A DNA stretch of 64,000 nt, taken from positions 1-64,000 of the forward strand of contig NZ_JAEHFX010000009.1 in NCBI RefSeq assembly GCF_016623615.1, in the 5' to 3' direction. Below, piece by piece: positions 1-9,524 of this stretch. The translations under genes were made by a program, and so were the position numbers. The notes under the pieces are model-generated. The model was not told the origin of the DNA. It made no database searches and was given only the letters and a program-made list of their open reading frames with translations. Each line of letters begins with the position of its first letter. Within the stretch, counting starts at the first letter, position 1. The stretch comes from Adhaeribacter terrigena (GTDB taxonomy: Bacteria; Bacteroidota; Bacteroidia; Cytophagales; Hymenobacteraceae).

Positions 1-943
1 TCGGGTCGCCGTCGCCGGCTAATAAGGTGGTAGCCGTAATGGTATATTGGGCCGGCGTTGCCAGGTTTGCTTTCTGGCTGAAGCAGTACGTGTATGTGCC
101 AAGCGGCGCGATGCTGGCCGTTACGGTTTCGGTAACTACCGGGCCGCTGCCGATCTGGTAGCTTACCGGGAAATTAGATTGCGCGGCAATGCCTTTGTTG
201 GTAATGGTCACGCAAACGTTTTCAGTTGCTGTTAACGCACAACCAGAATTCGGGGAAGTAAAAGCCGTTAATTCTAAATCTAAAGAAGGGGTTTCAATCA
301 CGGCCACATCGTCGAAAGCGAATCCCTCGTAGGTTACGCTAAAATCGGAGCCGAATGAGATGCGAAGCTTTACGTTAGCCTGGCCGCCCAAGCCTGTGAG
401 CGCGTGTTTGGCGATTACCCAGCCCCCGCTGCCAGTTGTGCCGTTCCCGCTCCAACCCATAGACTGGGCACCCGGCGTTCCACTTATGCTGCTATTGTTG
501 TACCAGTTATTGGGTGCGCCAACCGTGCCAACAGTCTGCCAGGTACTTCCATTATCGATAGAAGACTGCAGAACAGCACCATCCCAGCCATTTTCAGTAT
601 GCCAGAAAATTTTAGCCGAAAAAATTGGCGCTACTAGGCTTGTGAAGTTGAAGCAGGGGCTCATCACGTATGAATCTTCCTGGTCGTTATAATTTCCGCT
701 GAGGTTGGTTACCCAGGCATTGGGAGCGGAAGGCGCCGAATTAATGGTAGCGCCGGCCGGAGCCCCTAAAGCCCACGAATTTGCTCCTACAGCTCCCGGA
801 AGCGAGCCGCTGGTCCAGCCGCCTGCTCCGGTATCGAAGTTTTGAAAATAAGGAAAGGTGGAAATGGTGGTTGTGCAGGTTTGCCCCCAGGCTTGCCCTA
901 CGAGTATCCACATAAGCAGTGAAAAGGGTATTAGTTTTTTCAT
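1..943 (-). CDS. Secreted modular protein, N-terminal part (cut by window start)
   Basis: Open frame read leftwards from an ATG at 943 with no stop before base 1, so only about 314 N-terminal residues are seen. It begins with a Sec signal peptide (Lys-Lys, hydrophobic core, cleavage near GQAWGQ). A jelly-roll/MAM-like domain follows (about 22-220, ending in FDDVAV), then the start of a CARDB-like beta-sandwich rich in Thr/Ser. The first 220 residues closely resemble the N-terminus of the protein at 9564-13073, including the shared WYNNSSISG stretch. By analogy with its three neighbours it is probably exported by the T9SS, but its C-terminus is outside the window, so that is inference. Ligand or substrate unknown. 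Confidence 0.85.
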   Translation of the reverse strand, partial: MKKLIPFSLLMWILVGQAWGQTCTTTISTFPYFQNFDTGAGGWTSGSLPGAVGANSWALGAPAGATINSAPSAPNAWVTNLSGNYNDQEDSYVMSPCFNFTSLVAPIFSAKIFWHTENGWDGAVLQSSIDNGSTWQTVGTVGAPNNWYNNSSISGTPGAQSMGWSGNGTTGSGGWVIAKHALTGLGGQANVKLRISFGSDFSVTYEGFAFDDVAVIETPSLDLELTAFTSPNSGCALTATENVCVTITNKGIAAQSNFPVSYQIGSGPVVTETVTASIAPLGTYTYCFSQKANLATPAQYTITATTLLAGDGDP

Positions 944-1501
944 GTGCAGTAGGTTTAAAAAGTGGAGTAATGCAATGTTAGCGTGCTAATTTATAGATAA
1001 ATATAGTATTATAAAATATAAACCGTTTTCTTTTGTTAATAAATTGACAAGATTGTGTTTGAAGTATGTTTTTTGATTGTGTTTTTAAGATGAATGTTTT
1101 TTTATAAGTTTCTGAAAAGCACTGAAATAATGCTTTATTTTGTTTTAAAGGTAATTGTGTTATATTGGTGCGTGTGGTGGTTTTGTACTGCTTTCTGCTT
1201 GTTGTTAACGTAATTTTTTTTAAGATGCAGAAGCTTGTTGTATGTAAATTGAAATGCAATTGTATAACATAAAAATGGTTTATATGTTTGACTGCTGGTT
1301 AAAGAATTTCATTCGTAGGTTTAAGGCAGATATTATCCGGAAATGAAGTGCAGCATTGCTGGAGTTTTGCAGCTTCCGTTTTTCATCTTTTGCAGGCAGA
1401 TTTAACTACCGTTTTTAAGCCAAGTTTTGGATTAATATTCTGAAATTCCGGGCTTTGCTTTTTTTCTTTAGGAAGCACGGTGATGCATACTTTTTAAGCT
1501 T

Positions 1502-1518
1502 AAAACCCTACCGTTTTT
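1502..1518. repeat. Dispersed AAAA-NNN-TA-NNN-TTTT element
   Basis: AAAACCCTACCGTTTTT. Half-sites CCC and CGG around the central TA. Lies beyond the terminator of the gene at 1636-5094. Confidence 0.7.
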
Positions 1519-1547
1519 CACTTGGAAACTTTTACCTGGCTGGAAAC

Positions 1548-1577
1548 AAAAAAAAGCCCCGAAATTAATTTCGGGGC
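1548..1577 (-). terminator. Rho-independent terminator
   Basis: Stem GCCCCGAAAT/ATTTCGGGGC followed on the minus strand by eight T. It lies about 60 bases after the stop of the secreted-protein gene at 1636. Confidence 0.9.
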
Positions 1578-1595
1578 TTTTGAGTTTTGGAAGCT

Positions 1596-1613
1596 AAAAC
1601 GATAGCGTTTTTT
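1596..1613. repeat. Dispersed AAAA-NNN-TA-NNN-TTTT element
   Basis: AAAACGATAGCGTTTTTT, half-sites CGA and CGC. Sits between the stop codon (1636) and the terminator. The same arrangement occurs at 5646 and 9525. Confidence 0.75.
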
Positions 1614-1635
1614 GCTTTAAAGTTTGCTTTATGAA

Positions 1636-4600
1636 TTATTCCACGATCAGCTTGCGGGTCGCTACGTTTCCTTCAGAAGCGATCTTCAAGATGTAGATTC
1701 CTTTGGCCGTGCCGTTCAGGTTCAGTTGGGAAGTACCGGCGTTGTTGGTTACGGTTTGCTGTTTTACCAGTTTGCCGGTCAGGTCCATTACTTCTACCGA
1801 GTAGTTACGGGTAGTAGCCGGCACTTTCAGGTTGAATAAACCAGTAGACGGGTTCGGGAACACTACTACGTTGCTTTGCAGGATGTTCTCTTTTACGCCG
1901 GTTGGACCAGCCACTTTAAAGATCTCAATGTTGTCGATCAGGTTGGCGGTGCCGTTACCGTTCGCAAATTCTTCTTTCACGCTGCTTTCCAGCCCGATCT
2001 CGATGCTGCCCAAGTGCTTATACTGCTCCAGATTGATTTGGATAGTATCCCAGGTTGCCCCCAGCGAATCGTAGCCCCCAAAAGGAGGGGTATACGTTGG
2101 CCCTTCCTGTTTGCCGTTTACCGTAACCCGGAAGTTGGTATTCAGGTGCGAGTCTTTGTAAAGCTGCTTCAGGTTGAAGGTCAGGAATAAAGTATCCTGT
2201 GGAGCGGTGTTTGGGGTAAAGCAGAAATAAACGGCCGAAAAATGATCCGGATTGTTCGTCCAGGGATTTACGGTGCCGGCCGGAGTTGCCCATTGTGTAC
2301 TGCTTACGCCCTCCATGATCATGCCATTGGCAGAACCGGAACCGTTGCTGGCGGCAGCGCCTTCGGTAATATTGGAGTTGCTTTTTGTAATTACCCGCAG
2401 CGCGCCGGTGCCATTAGCCGTTGTTTCAAAATCGAAAACAATTGGCATATTCGTTAATAAAGCGTTGCCAATGGTTGCAGAAAGGGTATCGTTTGCCGGG
2501 TTGGCGTCGGTGGCAAGGGTGGCTTGCGCAGTAATTACATAAGCGCCGCTGGTGGCCAGGTTTGCAGTCTGGGTGAAAAGGTAAGTAGCTGTTGCATTCG
2601 GCGCCAGGGTACCGGTCCAGGTGCCGGTGCCAATGGTGGTGCCGTTTACTTTATAGTTTACCGGAATGCTGGTTTGGGTAGCAGAACCAAAGTTACGGAG
2701 CGTAATGGTAATGGCTTCGGCAGTAGTCAGGTTACAGCCCGAAACCGGGCCCGAAATATTGGTAACGGCTACATCGTTGGCAGGAATAGTAAACTCGAAG
2801 GCACCCGGGTCCGGCGTAGTGGTGCTGCGGGTTGCACCCGTTATATCGGTGGTAACGGCCGGTAAAGCCTGGCCGGTATTATCGAGGGCTGCAGCGTTAG
2901 GGCGCAGGTTTCCGCCGGCGGCATTAATAAATACCGGGTCTGCGGCAATACTGGCCTGGTCGAAAGCATTGCTGTTGGCAGTTTTCCAATCGACTAAAGT
3001 AGTTTTATTGCCTGAATAGTAACCTGTGTGCGCATTGCTGAGGCCCGGCGCGATGTAAAGCACGTTGTTGTTGCTGGTAATGGCCGACGTCGTGGTGTTG
3101 AAATACAAAGCATGTTTCGTGCCGGTGGCGCCGGCGTTCAGGTTGATCACGTTGTTGATAAAACGAATGTTGCTTGCAGCAGCCGTTTGGTGGAAACCCC
3201 GTACCGAGCCGGTATTGCTGGCATTATCAAGATCGATGGTGTTGTGGTAATAATGGGAGCCATCGGAATTTGAATTGTAAATGCCGTAGATCGTGCCGGT
3301 AGAGTTGAAATTGTAGATCAGGTTGTTTTTGTAAACGTTTTCCGAACCCGCCGGTGCATCGGCACTGGTAGTGTTAATACCGTAGCTAACCGAAGTTGGG
3401 GTAAGATCGCCGCCGGCTACGTTATGGATGCGGTTTTTGCTCACTACTGTTAACTGGGAGTTATCGCCGAGCTCAATTCCGGTAAAGGTAGTAGTGGTGG
3501 CGCGGGTTGGACGGCTGATGTCGTTTCCTTCTACCAGGGTGCCTTTTGCTGCATTTATTTTAATACCATCGGCATAAAAATCTTTTATAGTGTTGTTTAT
3601 GATCTGGTTATTGCTTGCGGTGGTAACTACGCTGTTTACATGAATGCCTTTGTAGCCACCAACAATGGTATTGCCGGAAATTACGTTGTTGTTACCGGTG
3701 TTTCCTGCAACCGTTACAGATGTAAGCGAATTTGAGAATATAATACCACCCGTACTTGCTTCGGTAGTGCTGGTAGAAGTAATGGTAATGGTGTTGTTGC
3801 TGATGGTGTTGTTATCGGCGCCGTTCAATAAATGGAAGCCCCAACCATACGTAGCATCGGTAGCCTCAATCTTAAAGTTATTGAAAGTGGTATGGTCCAT
3901 GCCGTCTAACTGCACTACCGCGCGGTTGGCAGAACTAGGCGCAAAGGCGATCTTGTTGCCATTGCCGTTAAAGGTCAGGGTGTTGGTAGCGCTTATGCCG
4001 GTAATATTGGTAAGTATAATCTGTTCGTTGTAAGGTCCGGAGCCGGTAGCTACGTTAACTGTTACTGGCGCGGAAATGCCACGGCAAGCCAGTTCTTCAA
4101 TCAGAGCCTGGAAGCTGGTAAAGTTAGTGGTTGTAGAAGCGCTGTTTTTATCGATGGTATACGTTCCTGCCAGTGGAGTAGGGTTGGTGTAAACCTGTAC
4201 GCTGTTGGTGTAAGCAGTCTGGCCGCTGCAGGTTACTGCCAGGCGGTAAAAGTTGGTGGAAGTTTGCGAAGTCGTGAAATAAGGGATGGCAGCCGGCGTG
4301 CCAACCGGGGTCCAGGGAGCTGTTCCGGTAGCCGATTTTTCCCACTGGTAAGTCTGGCCAAGGCCATAAGAAGTGCCGGCTACGTTCAGGTTGAAATTCG
4401 TGTTGGAGCAGATCGAAGTTACGCTGGCCGTTGCAGTGCCGGGAGTTGGCGGCGTGGTGCAGGGCGTATTAGGCGTAATGGTAAACTGTATATTCGGGCG
4501 GTTGCTTTGTAAAAACATGGTCTGGCTTCCAAGTTCCGTAGAATTAACCCGCGACATATTCATATCAGTAGCAACGGTATATTGCCAGGTCATGTTGGCC

Positions 4601-5094
4601 GTTAAAGTAGTAGGGTGGTGAAAAGCGGTTATTACTTCCAGGTTGCTGGTGCCATCCCAAAGAAAAGGGGTCTGGAGGTGAATTTCATTCCAGCCGGTGC
4701 CCGTCATAAAGCTGTGGGTGGTAGAAGAATAAACCAGGATCGCATTTCCCCGATTGGTATGAAAGTCCAGCGAGGCGCCGGCCTGTGTGGTTTTAGTTAC
4801 CGCTTTAATGTAAATATTCAGGTGGGCATTGCCATGGGTATATTCACCAGAGCCCTGCTTGTTCCAGGCAATTTTAAAGATATTTCCTGCACTGCCGCCG
4901 GCGGCAATAATTTCTGCAGCGGTATACAACGAGGCCGATTTAGACCACAGGTTGCTGCCCGTATTGGTAGAGAATAAAACGTTTGCTCCCGAAGCCGAGG
5001 TGCCAGTACCAATGGTTATTGGCGACTGTGCCTGGCCACTCCGGCCGAAGAGCAGAAAGACGCATAAAAGAAAAAGCGGAGTAAATTTGTTCAT
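1636..5094 (-). CDS. Secreted beta-helix protein with T9SS type A sorting domain
   Basis: 1152 residues. The ATG at 5094 is chosen because it starts a clear signal peptide (MNKFTPLFLLCVFLLFG, cleavage near GQAQ); the frame extends 44 codons further upstream without signal-peptide character. Order: an N-terminal beta domain (about 25-195), an Ig-like module with Cys (about 205-295), a right-handed parallel beta-helix rich in NNTI/NNVI turns (about 310-765), a CARDB-like sandwich (about 775-875), a jelly-roll-like module (885-1060) and a type A sorting domain (about 1070-1152, PNPSTGLFNLKV ... GIYILKI ... RKLIVE). The sorting domain implies T9SS export and surface attachment or release. The beta-helix suggests carbohydrate or surface binding, but no catalytic residues could be assigned. 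Confidence 0.9.
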   Translation of the reverse strand: MNKFTPLFLLCVFLLFGRSGQAQSPITIGTGTSASGANVLFSTNTGSNLWSKSASLYTAAEIIAAGGSAGNIFKIAWNKQGSGEYTHGNAHLNIYIKAVTKTTQAGASLDFHTNRGNAILVYSSTTHSFMTGTGWNEIHLQTPFLWDGTSNLEVITAFHHPTTLTANMTWQYTVATDMNMSRVNSTELGSQTMFLQSNRPNIQFTITPNTPCTTPPTPGTATASVTSICSNTNFNLNVAGTSYGLGQTYQWEKSATGTAPWTPVGTPAAIPYFTTSQTSTNFYRLAVTCSGQTAYTNSVQVYTNPTPLAGTYTIDKNSASTTTNFTSFQALIEELACRGISAPVTVNVATGSGPYNEQIILTNITGISATNTLTFNGNGNKIAFAPSSANRAVVQLDGMDHTTFNNFKIEATDATYGWGFHLLNGADNNTISNNTITITSTSTTEASTGGIIFSNSLTSVTVAGNTGNNNVISGNTIVGGYKGIHVNSVVTTASNNQIINNTIKDFYADGIKINAAKGTLVEGNDISRPTRATTTTFTGIELGDNSQLTVVSKNRIHNVAGGDLTPTSVSYGINTTSADAPAGSENVYKNNLIYNFNSTGTIYGIYNSNSDGSHYYHNTIDLDNASNTGSVRGFHQTAAASNIRFINNVINLNAGATGTKHALYFNTTTSAITSNNNVLYIAPGLSNAHTGYYSGNKTTLVDWKTANSNAFDQASIAADPVFINAAGGNLRPNAAALDNTGQALPAVTTDITGATRSTTTPDPGAFEFTIPANDVAVTNISGPVSGCNLTTAEAITITLRNFGSATQTSIPVNYKVNGTTIGTGTWTGTLAPNATATYLFTQTANLATSGAYVITAQATLATDANPANDTLSATIGNALLTNMPIVFDFETTANGTGALRVITKSNSNITEGAAASNGSGSANGMIMEGVSSTQWATPAGTVNPWTNNPDHFSAVYFCFTPNTAPQDTLFLTFNLKQLYKDSHLNTNFRVTVNGKQEGPTYTPPFGGYDSLGATWDTIQINLEQYKHLGSIEIGLESSVKEEFANGNGTANLIDNIEIFKVAGPTGVKENILQSNVVVFPNPSTGLFNLKVPATTRNYSVEVMDLTGKLVKQQTVTNNAGTSQLNLNGTAKGIYILKIASEGNVATRKLIVE

Positions 5095-5417
5095 GTAAAA
5101 AGCGTTAGATAATGATAAAATATTTTGATGCCTTAATTTATTAATTATTCCCTGGAATTGAAAATATAACTCATTAATAGTGAGTATTTTCCCTAAAAAA
5201 AAGGCTTTTTGTACTCTGAAGTCCAATTTGTTTCGCTGTTATTTACATTTTATCAACATAAATATTTGGTTATTACAAAGAGATTTTTAGAATTGGTAAA
5301 TGGTGATTTTATATGGGTGAAACTCTATATTTAGCAGGTGAGAGAAATTGGTTGATCTAAATCCGATTTTTATAAGGTCGCAAAATAAAGCCTGATAGCA
5401 AGGAGTTTTTTGCTCCT

Positions 5418-5433
5418 AAACCCTACCGTTTTT
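5418..5433. repeat. Dispersed AAAA-NNN-TA-NNN-TTTT element
   Basis: AAACCCTACCGTTTTT, half-sites CCC and CGG. It straddles the left boundary (5426) of the long repeat: the CCGTTTTTC half is inside and the AAACCCTA half is outside, so the repeat junction lies within this element. Confidence 0.65.
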
Positions 5434-5551
5434 CATCTTTTGCAGGCAGATTTAACTACCGTTTTTAAGCCAAGTTTTGGATTAATATTCTGAAATTCCG
5501 GGCTTTGCTTTTTTTCTTTAGGAAGCACGGTGATGCATACTTTTTAAGCTT

Positions 5552-5568
5552 AAAACCCTACCGTTTTT
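5552..5568. repeat. Dispersed AAAA-NNN-TA-NNN-TTTT element
   Basis: AAAACCCTACCGTTTTT. Copy of 1502-1518 inside the long repeat. Confidence 0.7.
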
Positions 5569-5597
5569 CACTTGGAAACTTTTACCTGGCTGGAAAC

Positions 5598-5627
5598 AAA
5601 AAAAAGCCCCGAAATTAATTTCGGGGC
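5598..5627 (-). terminator. Rho-independent terminator
   Basis: Same GCCCCGAAAT/ATTTCGGGGC stem and minus-strand T tract as at 1548-1577. It ends the gene at 5686-9282. Confidence 0.9.
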
Positions 5628-5645
5628 TTTTGAGTTTTGGAAGCT

Positions 5646-5663
5646 AAAACGATAGCGTTTTTT
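5646..5663. repeat. Dispersed AAAA-NNN-TA-NNN-TTTT element
   Basis: AAAACGATAGCGTTTTTT between the stop at 5686 and the terminator. Confidence 0.75.
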
Positions 5664-5685
5664 GCTTTAAAGTTTGCTTTATGAA

Positions 5686-8600
5686 TTATTCCACGATCAG
5701 CTTGCGGGTCGCTACGTTTCCTTCAGAAGCGATCTTCAAGATGTAGATTCCTTTGGCCGTGCCGTTCAGGTTCAGTTGGGAAGTACCGGCGTTGTTGGTT
5801 ACGGTTTGCTGTTTTACCAGTTTGCCGGTCAGGTCCATTACTTCTACCGAGTAGTTGCGGGTAGTAGCCGGCACTTTCAGGTTGAATAAACCATTAGACG
5901 GGTTCGGGAACACTACCAAGTTGCTTTGCAGGATGTTTTCGGAGATGCCAATGCCGCCCATGCGTCCTGCTATTCGCTCAACTTCAATGTTATCGATCAG
6001 GTTGGCGGTGCCGTTTCCGTTGTTATATTCTTCGCTTACGCTGCTTTCCAGTCCAATTTCTATAGTTAGGCTGTTCAGGTATTTAGAAAGATCAACTTCT
6101 ACGTGGGTCCAGGGGGCTGCGCCGCCGCCATAACCGCCAAAAGGAGGATTATAGGTTGGCCCTTCCTGTTTGCCGTTTACCGTAACCCGGAAATTGGTGT
6201 TGTAGTGCGTGGTTTTATAAAGCTGCTTCAGATCGAAAGAAAGCCGTAGCGTATCGTTGGGGCCACCGGTGTGTGGGGTATAACAAAGGTACACGGCCGA
6301 GAAATGGGTCGGGTTGTTTAACCATGGATCTGTAATACCCACCGGAACCACCCAGCCTGCATTGTTTACTCCCGCCATGATCATGCCTTTGGTAGAGCCG
6401 GCGCCAGTGGCAGCATTCGTGCTTTCTGTAATGGTAGAATGGGCATTGGTAACGCTGCGCATGGCATTGGTGCCGGTTGTCGGGGTTTCGAAATTCAGGT
6501 TAACCGGGCCTTGCGGCAAAAGCGAATTGGTAATATAGATGGTGTCGGCATCGTTGCTTGGGTTAGCATCATTTGCAAGCGTTTTGCCAATGATCTGGTA
6601 AGTGCCGGCAGCAGCGAGGTTAACGCTGGTCGGGAAGGTAAACGCAGCCGTTGCATTCGGCCCTAAAGTTCCTGTCCAGGTTGCTGTAGCTGCTGGGTTT
6701 CCATTTACTACGAGGCTTACCGGAATGGTGGTTTGCGTTAAGGTGCCGTAGTTTTTAATGGTAAGCGTTATTGTTTCGCTGGCCGTAAGTCCGCAGCCGC
6801 TTGGCGGGCCGGAAATGAAAGAAACGCCCACATCGTTCGGGAATACGCTGAATTCATAAGCACCCGGATCCGGGATCGGGCCACGCGCAGCACCAGTAAT
6901 ATCATCGGTTACGGCGGCCAGCGGCGTGCCCATATTTTCTACCGCCACCGAAGAAGGCCGGTAATTTCCCGCGGCAGGATTCACAAAAACCGGATCGGCC
7001 GCAACGCTGTTCTGGTCGTAAATGCCCCCGTTCGCCGTCCGCCAGTTCGCCAGGGTTGGCCGGTCGGTGCTGTGAAAACCCACACTGCCCATCGTCATGT
7101 TAAATACGTTGTAGTTGCTGACAATAGCAGTAGTGGTGGTGCCCAGGTAAATGCCGTGCTTACTGCCTGATGCCCCGCCCATAGAAATAATGTTGTTATT
7201 GAATTTCAGGTTGGTAGCGGCAGTAGACTGGTAGAATGCGCGTACTGTACCGCTGTTGGTCGGATTGTTAAGATCTATGGTGTTGTTGAAAACGTAAACC
7301 CCATCGGAACCGATATTATAAATGGCGTAGATCGTGCCGTTGGTATTGATGTTGTAGATCAGGTTGTTCTTTACAATGTTTTCGGAGCCGGCGGGCGCGT
7401 CGGTGCTGGAAAAATAAATGACGTAGGCAGCGTTGGTAGTGGTAGGGTTGGCGCCGAAAGCATTATGGAAACGGTTTTTAGCGATCAGGGCATTTTTAGT
7501 TGTACCGGTAGTAAACAAGCCATAAAAAGTGCTTACAGAACTGCGGGTAGGCCGCGAAATATTATTTCGCTCTATCACCGTGCCATCGGTATTGTTCAGG
7601 TAAATGCTGTAGATATACGTGTCGCGGATCTGGTTATTGATGATCTGATTGTTTAGCGCATCTGCTCCGCCGGTACTTCCATTCAACCTGATGCCGTAGT
7701 ACCCGCCGTTTATAACGTTGTTCTGGATCAGGGTATTGCTGGCATGGTTTCCGGTGGTAGAGATAGTGGTTCCCCAGCCAATGCCGTTAATATTGGAACT
7801 GGTGGACGCGGGAGGCAGGTTTATGGTGCAGTTTGAGATCGTGTTGTTATTAGCGGCATTCATTAACTGTACGCCCCAGCCCATGGTTGCAGAAGCATCC
7901 AGGTTCAGAATAAAACCATTGAACCGGGTATAATCTGTGCCATTAAGGGTAATAATGCCCAGGTTGGTTGCTCCCGGATTTACCGTAATAGTATTGCCGT
8001 TGCCGTTAAAAGTAATGGTATTGGTTGCGTTTTGGCCGTTTATTGAATTTAAGACAATCTGCTCTGTATAGGGGCCGCTGCCTGCTACCACGTTAAACGT
8101 AACCGCCCCGGTAATGCCGCAGGTATTCAGGATCTGGATGGCCGAAGCAAAGCTGGTGAAATTGGTAGCAGTTGCCGGGGCATTTTTATTGATGGTATAA
8201 GTGCCGCTTAAGGCGTTACAGGCAATAATGGTGGTGTAAGTAGTGTCGTTATACGCATTGCCGTCGGTTGCGCCGTTCGGGTTCTGGGTCCAGGCTTTCA
8301 GGGTATGGGTACCGTTCGGAAAGTTGAAAGTACCGATGTTTACCGGGTTGCTTTCGGCGAGAGAAGCCAGGTTGCCCGACCAGGAAAATGGCGTACCGGT
8401 AGTATTGCCAACTTTCCAGTTTACCTGCGTGCTGGTTAGCGGGCCGCTGCCGTAGTTCTTTATTTTAACCTGAATATTCTGGTTGCCGGGCGTAGTAGGT
8501 GAAACCGGTCCGGTAATAGCCGAAACCCCTGCATCGTTCGGCGATACTACCAGCGGGAGCGTCTGGTTCCAGGTAGAGGCAATTTCAGCCGCCGTAAGCG

Positions 8601-9282
8601 CCCGGTTATACAACCGGAACTCATCCAATTTTCCGCCGCTTGGTAAGCCGTTGTTCGTGCCATAACCGCCCACCAGGAAAGGCGTGGTGCCGTTTATGCT
8701 CAGGTTGGCTGGCTGGGCTACTGCGTTGTTAAATACGCCGTTCACATAAACTTTAATATCCGGAACGGTTGGATTATATACAAAGTGAATGACTACCGGC
8801 GTACCGGTGGCATCAAAAACGTTGTTGGCAAAAACGTCGGTCATGCCGGTGCTTCTTATTTCCAGGTTACCGCCGCCGGCTACTACTCCGGTGCCGGTTA
8901 AAGCCCGGAAAGTAGTACCGCTGGAACTCCCGAAAAAGTAATTGCTGCTTAAAGTGTTGGTAATGCCGCTAAACCACATCGACATTGTCCAGGGGCCGGT
9001 CAGGTTCGGATTCCAGCCGGTATTTACGGCATTGCTCCCCGAAGCGCCGCCGTTTCCGGCTAAGGCGCTGCCAAACTGGCCGGGGCTGGCAATGGTAGCG
9101 CCGCTTATGGTTGCCGGATTGGTGCCGACCGGAGTGCTGGCGCTGTTTTGTACTGTGGAACCCGGACTATCGAATTTGTAATACATCAGCTCGGGCACGT
9201 TCTGCGCACTAGCTTCAGGACTTATTATAAAACCTAAAGCGCTAATGAAGAGCAAAAGAAAATGGGGTAATCTTGTCGTCAT
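5686..9282 (-). CDS. Secreted LamG/beta-helix protein with T9SS type A sorting domain
   Basis: 1198 residues from the ATG at 9282, which opens a signal peptide (MTTRLPHFLLLFISALGF, cleavage near ASAQ); an in-frame ATG 12 codons upstream is less likely. Order: LamG/concanavalin-like domain (about 27-237, with KLDEFRLYNRALTAAEI typical of LamG), CARDB-like module (about 247-345), parallel beta-helix (about 360-810), a second CARDB-like module, a jelly-roll-like module (about 920-1110) and the type A sorting domain (about 1115-1198). The last 350 residues align with both neighbours. The N-terminal LamG replaces the different N-terminal modules of the neighbours. Likely cell-surface or secreted; substrate unknown. 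Confidence 0.9.
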   Translation of the reverse strand: MTTRLPHFLLLFISALGFIISPEASAQNVPELMYYKFDSPGSTVQNSASTPVGTNPATISGATIASPGQFGSALAGNGGASGSNAVNTGWNPNLTGPWTMSMWFSGITNTLSSNYFFGSSSGTTFRALTGTGVVAGGGNLEIRSTGMTDVFANNVFDATGTPVVIHFVYNPTVPDIKVYVNGVFNNAVAQPANLSINGTTPFLVGGYGTNNGLPSGGKLDEFRLYNRALTAAEIASTWNQTLPLVVSPNDAGVSAITGPVSPTTPGNQNIQVKIKNYGSGPLTSTQVNWKVGNTTGTPFSWSGNLASLAESNPVNIGTFNFPNGTHTLKAWTQNPNGATDGNAYNDTTYTTIIACNALSGTYTINKNAPATATNFTSFASAIQILNTCGITGAVTFNVVAGSGPYTEQIVLNSINGQNATNTITFNGNGNTITVNPGATNLGIITLNGTDYTRFNGFILNLDASATMGWGVQLMNAANNNTISNCTINLPPASTSSNINGIGWGTTISTTGNHASNTLIQNNVINGGYYGIRLNGSTGGADALNNQIINNQIRDTYIYSIYLNNTDGTVIERNNISRPTRSSVSTFYGLFTTGTTKNALIAKNRFHNAFGANPTTTNAAYVIYFSSTDAPAGSENIVKNNLIYNINTNGTIYAIYNIGSDGVYVFNNTIDLNNPTNSGTVRAFYQSTAATNLKFNNNIISMGGASGSKHGIYLGTTTTAIVSNYNVFNMTMGSVGFHSTDRPTLANWRTANGGIYDQNSVAADPVFVNPAAGNYRPSSVAVENMGTPLAAVTDDITGAARGPIPDPGAYEFSVFPNDVGVSFISGPPSGCGLTASETITLTIKNYGTLTQTTIPVSLVVNGNPAATATWTGTLGPNATAAFTFPTSVNLAAAGTYQIIGKTLANDANPSNDADTIYITNSLLPQGPVNLNFETPTTGTNAMRSVTNAHSTITESTNAATGAGSTKGMIMAGVNNAGWVVPVGITDPWLNNPTHFSAVYLCYTPHTGGPNDTLRLSFDLKQLYKTTHYNTNFRVTVNGKQEGPTYNPPFGGYGGGAAPWTHVEVDLSKYLNSLTIEIGLESSVSEEYNNGNGTANLIDNIEVERIAGRMGGIGISENILQSNLVVFPNPSNGLFNLKVPATTRNYSVEVMDLTGKLVKQQTVTNNAGTSQLNLNGTAKGIYILKIASEGNVATRKLIVE

Positions 9283-9424
9283 AGTATAGATTTTAAAGGG
9301 TTGATAATATGTTTGCAATAAATATATGATTTTTTATTATATCAAAACAATTTGATAATCAGGCTTATGTAAGAATTTATCCTGATATCTGCCCTTGTAA
9401 ACTGCAAAGCACTTTTTCTCCCGC

Positions 9425-9440
9425 AAACCCTACCGTTTTT
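9425..9440. repeat. Dispersed AAAA-NNN-TA-NNN-TTTT element
   Basis: AAACCCTACCGTTTTT, half-sites CCC and CGG, preceded by C instead of the fourth A. In the 281-base gap between two secreted-protein genes. Confidence 0.65.
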
Positions 9441-9478
9441 TTTAACATTAAACCACAGCTAATAAAAATATTATGCAT

Positions 9479-9506
9479 AAAAAAAGCCCCGAAGTATCTT
9501 CGGGGC
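9479..9506 (-). terminator. Rho-independent terminator
   Basis: Stem GCCCCGAAG/CTTCGGGGC with seven T on the minus strand. It follows the gene ending at 9564. Stem base matches those at 1548 and 5598 but the loop differs. Confidence 0.9.
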
Positions 9507-9524
9507 TTTTGAGTTTTGAAAGCT

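Larger units (their letters stand above)
944..1635. other. Intergenic region between two secreted-protein genes
   Basis: 692 bases without a gene. The part next to the upstream start (about 960-1260) is very AT-rich. Bases 1376-1635 are an exact copy of 5426-5685 and hold a minus-strand terminator and dispersed palindromic elements. The small frames here have no coding character. Confidence 0.6.
1376..1843. repeat. Long direct repeat, copy 1 (partner 5426-5893)
   Basis: Compared base by base with 5426-5893 (offset 4050): 1376-1806 are identical (431 bases), with one mismatch at 1807 and divergence starting at 1844. The repeat covers the last coding stretch of the sorting domain, the stop codon, the terminator and about 170 bases of further intergenic DNA. 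Confidence 0.95.
5095..5685. other. Intergenic region upstream of the 1636-5094 gene
   Basis: 591 bases. The half nearest the start codon is AT-rich and presumably contains the promoter, although no confident TAnnTTTG box was picked. From 5426 on it is the second copy of the long repeat. No gene seen. Confidence 0.6.
5426..5893. repeat. Long direct repeat, copy 2 (partner 1376-1843)
   Basis: Identical to 1376-1806 over its first 431 bases, including non-coding DNA where no selection for identity is expected. This indicates a recent duplication or conversion event. Confidence 0.95.

Noticed and set aside
978-1259. 93-codon minus-strand frame upstream of the first secreted-protein gene
   Set aside because: Low-complexity AT-rich frame (Lys/Thr/Asn/Phe), no ribosome binding site or homology.
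1624-1839. 71-codon plus-strand frame that recurs at 5674 and 9516
   Set aside because: Its conservation is only the mirror of the near-identical sorting-domain codons on the minus strand.
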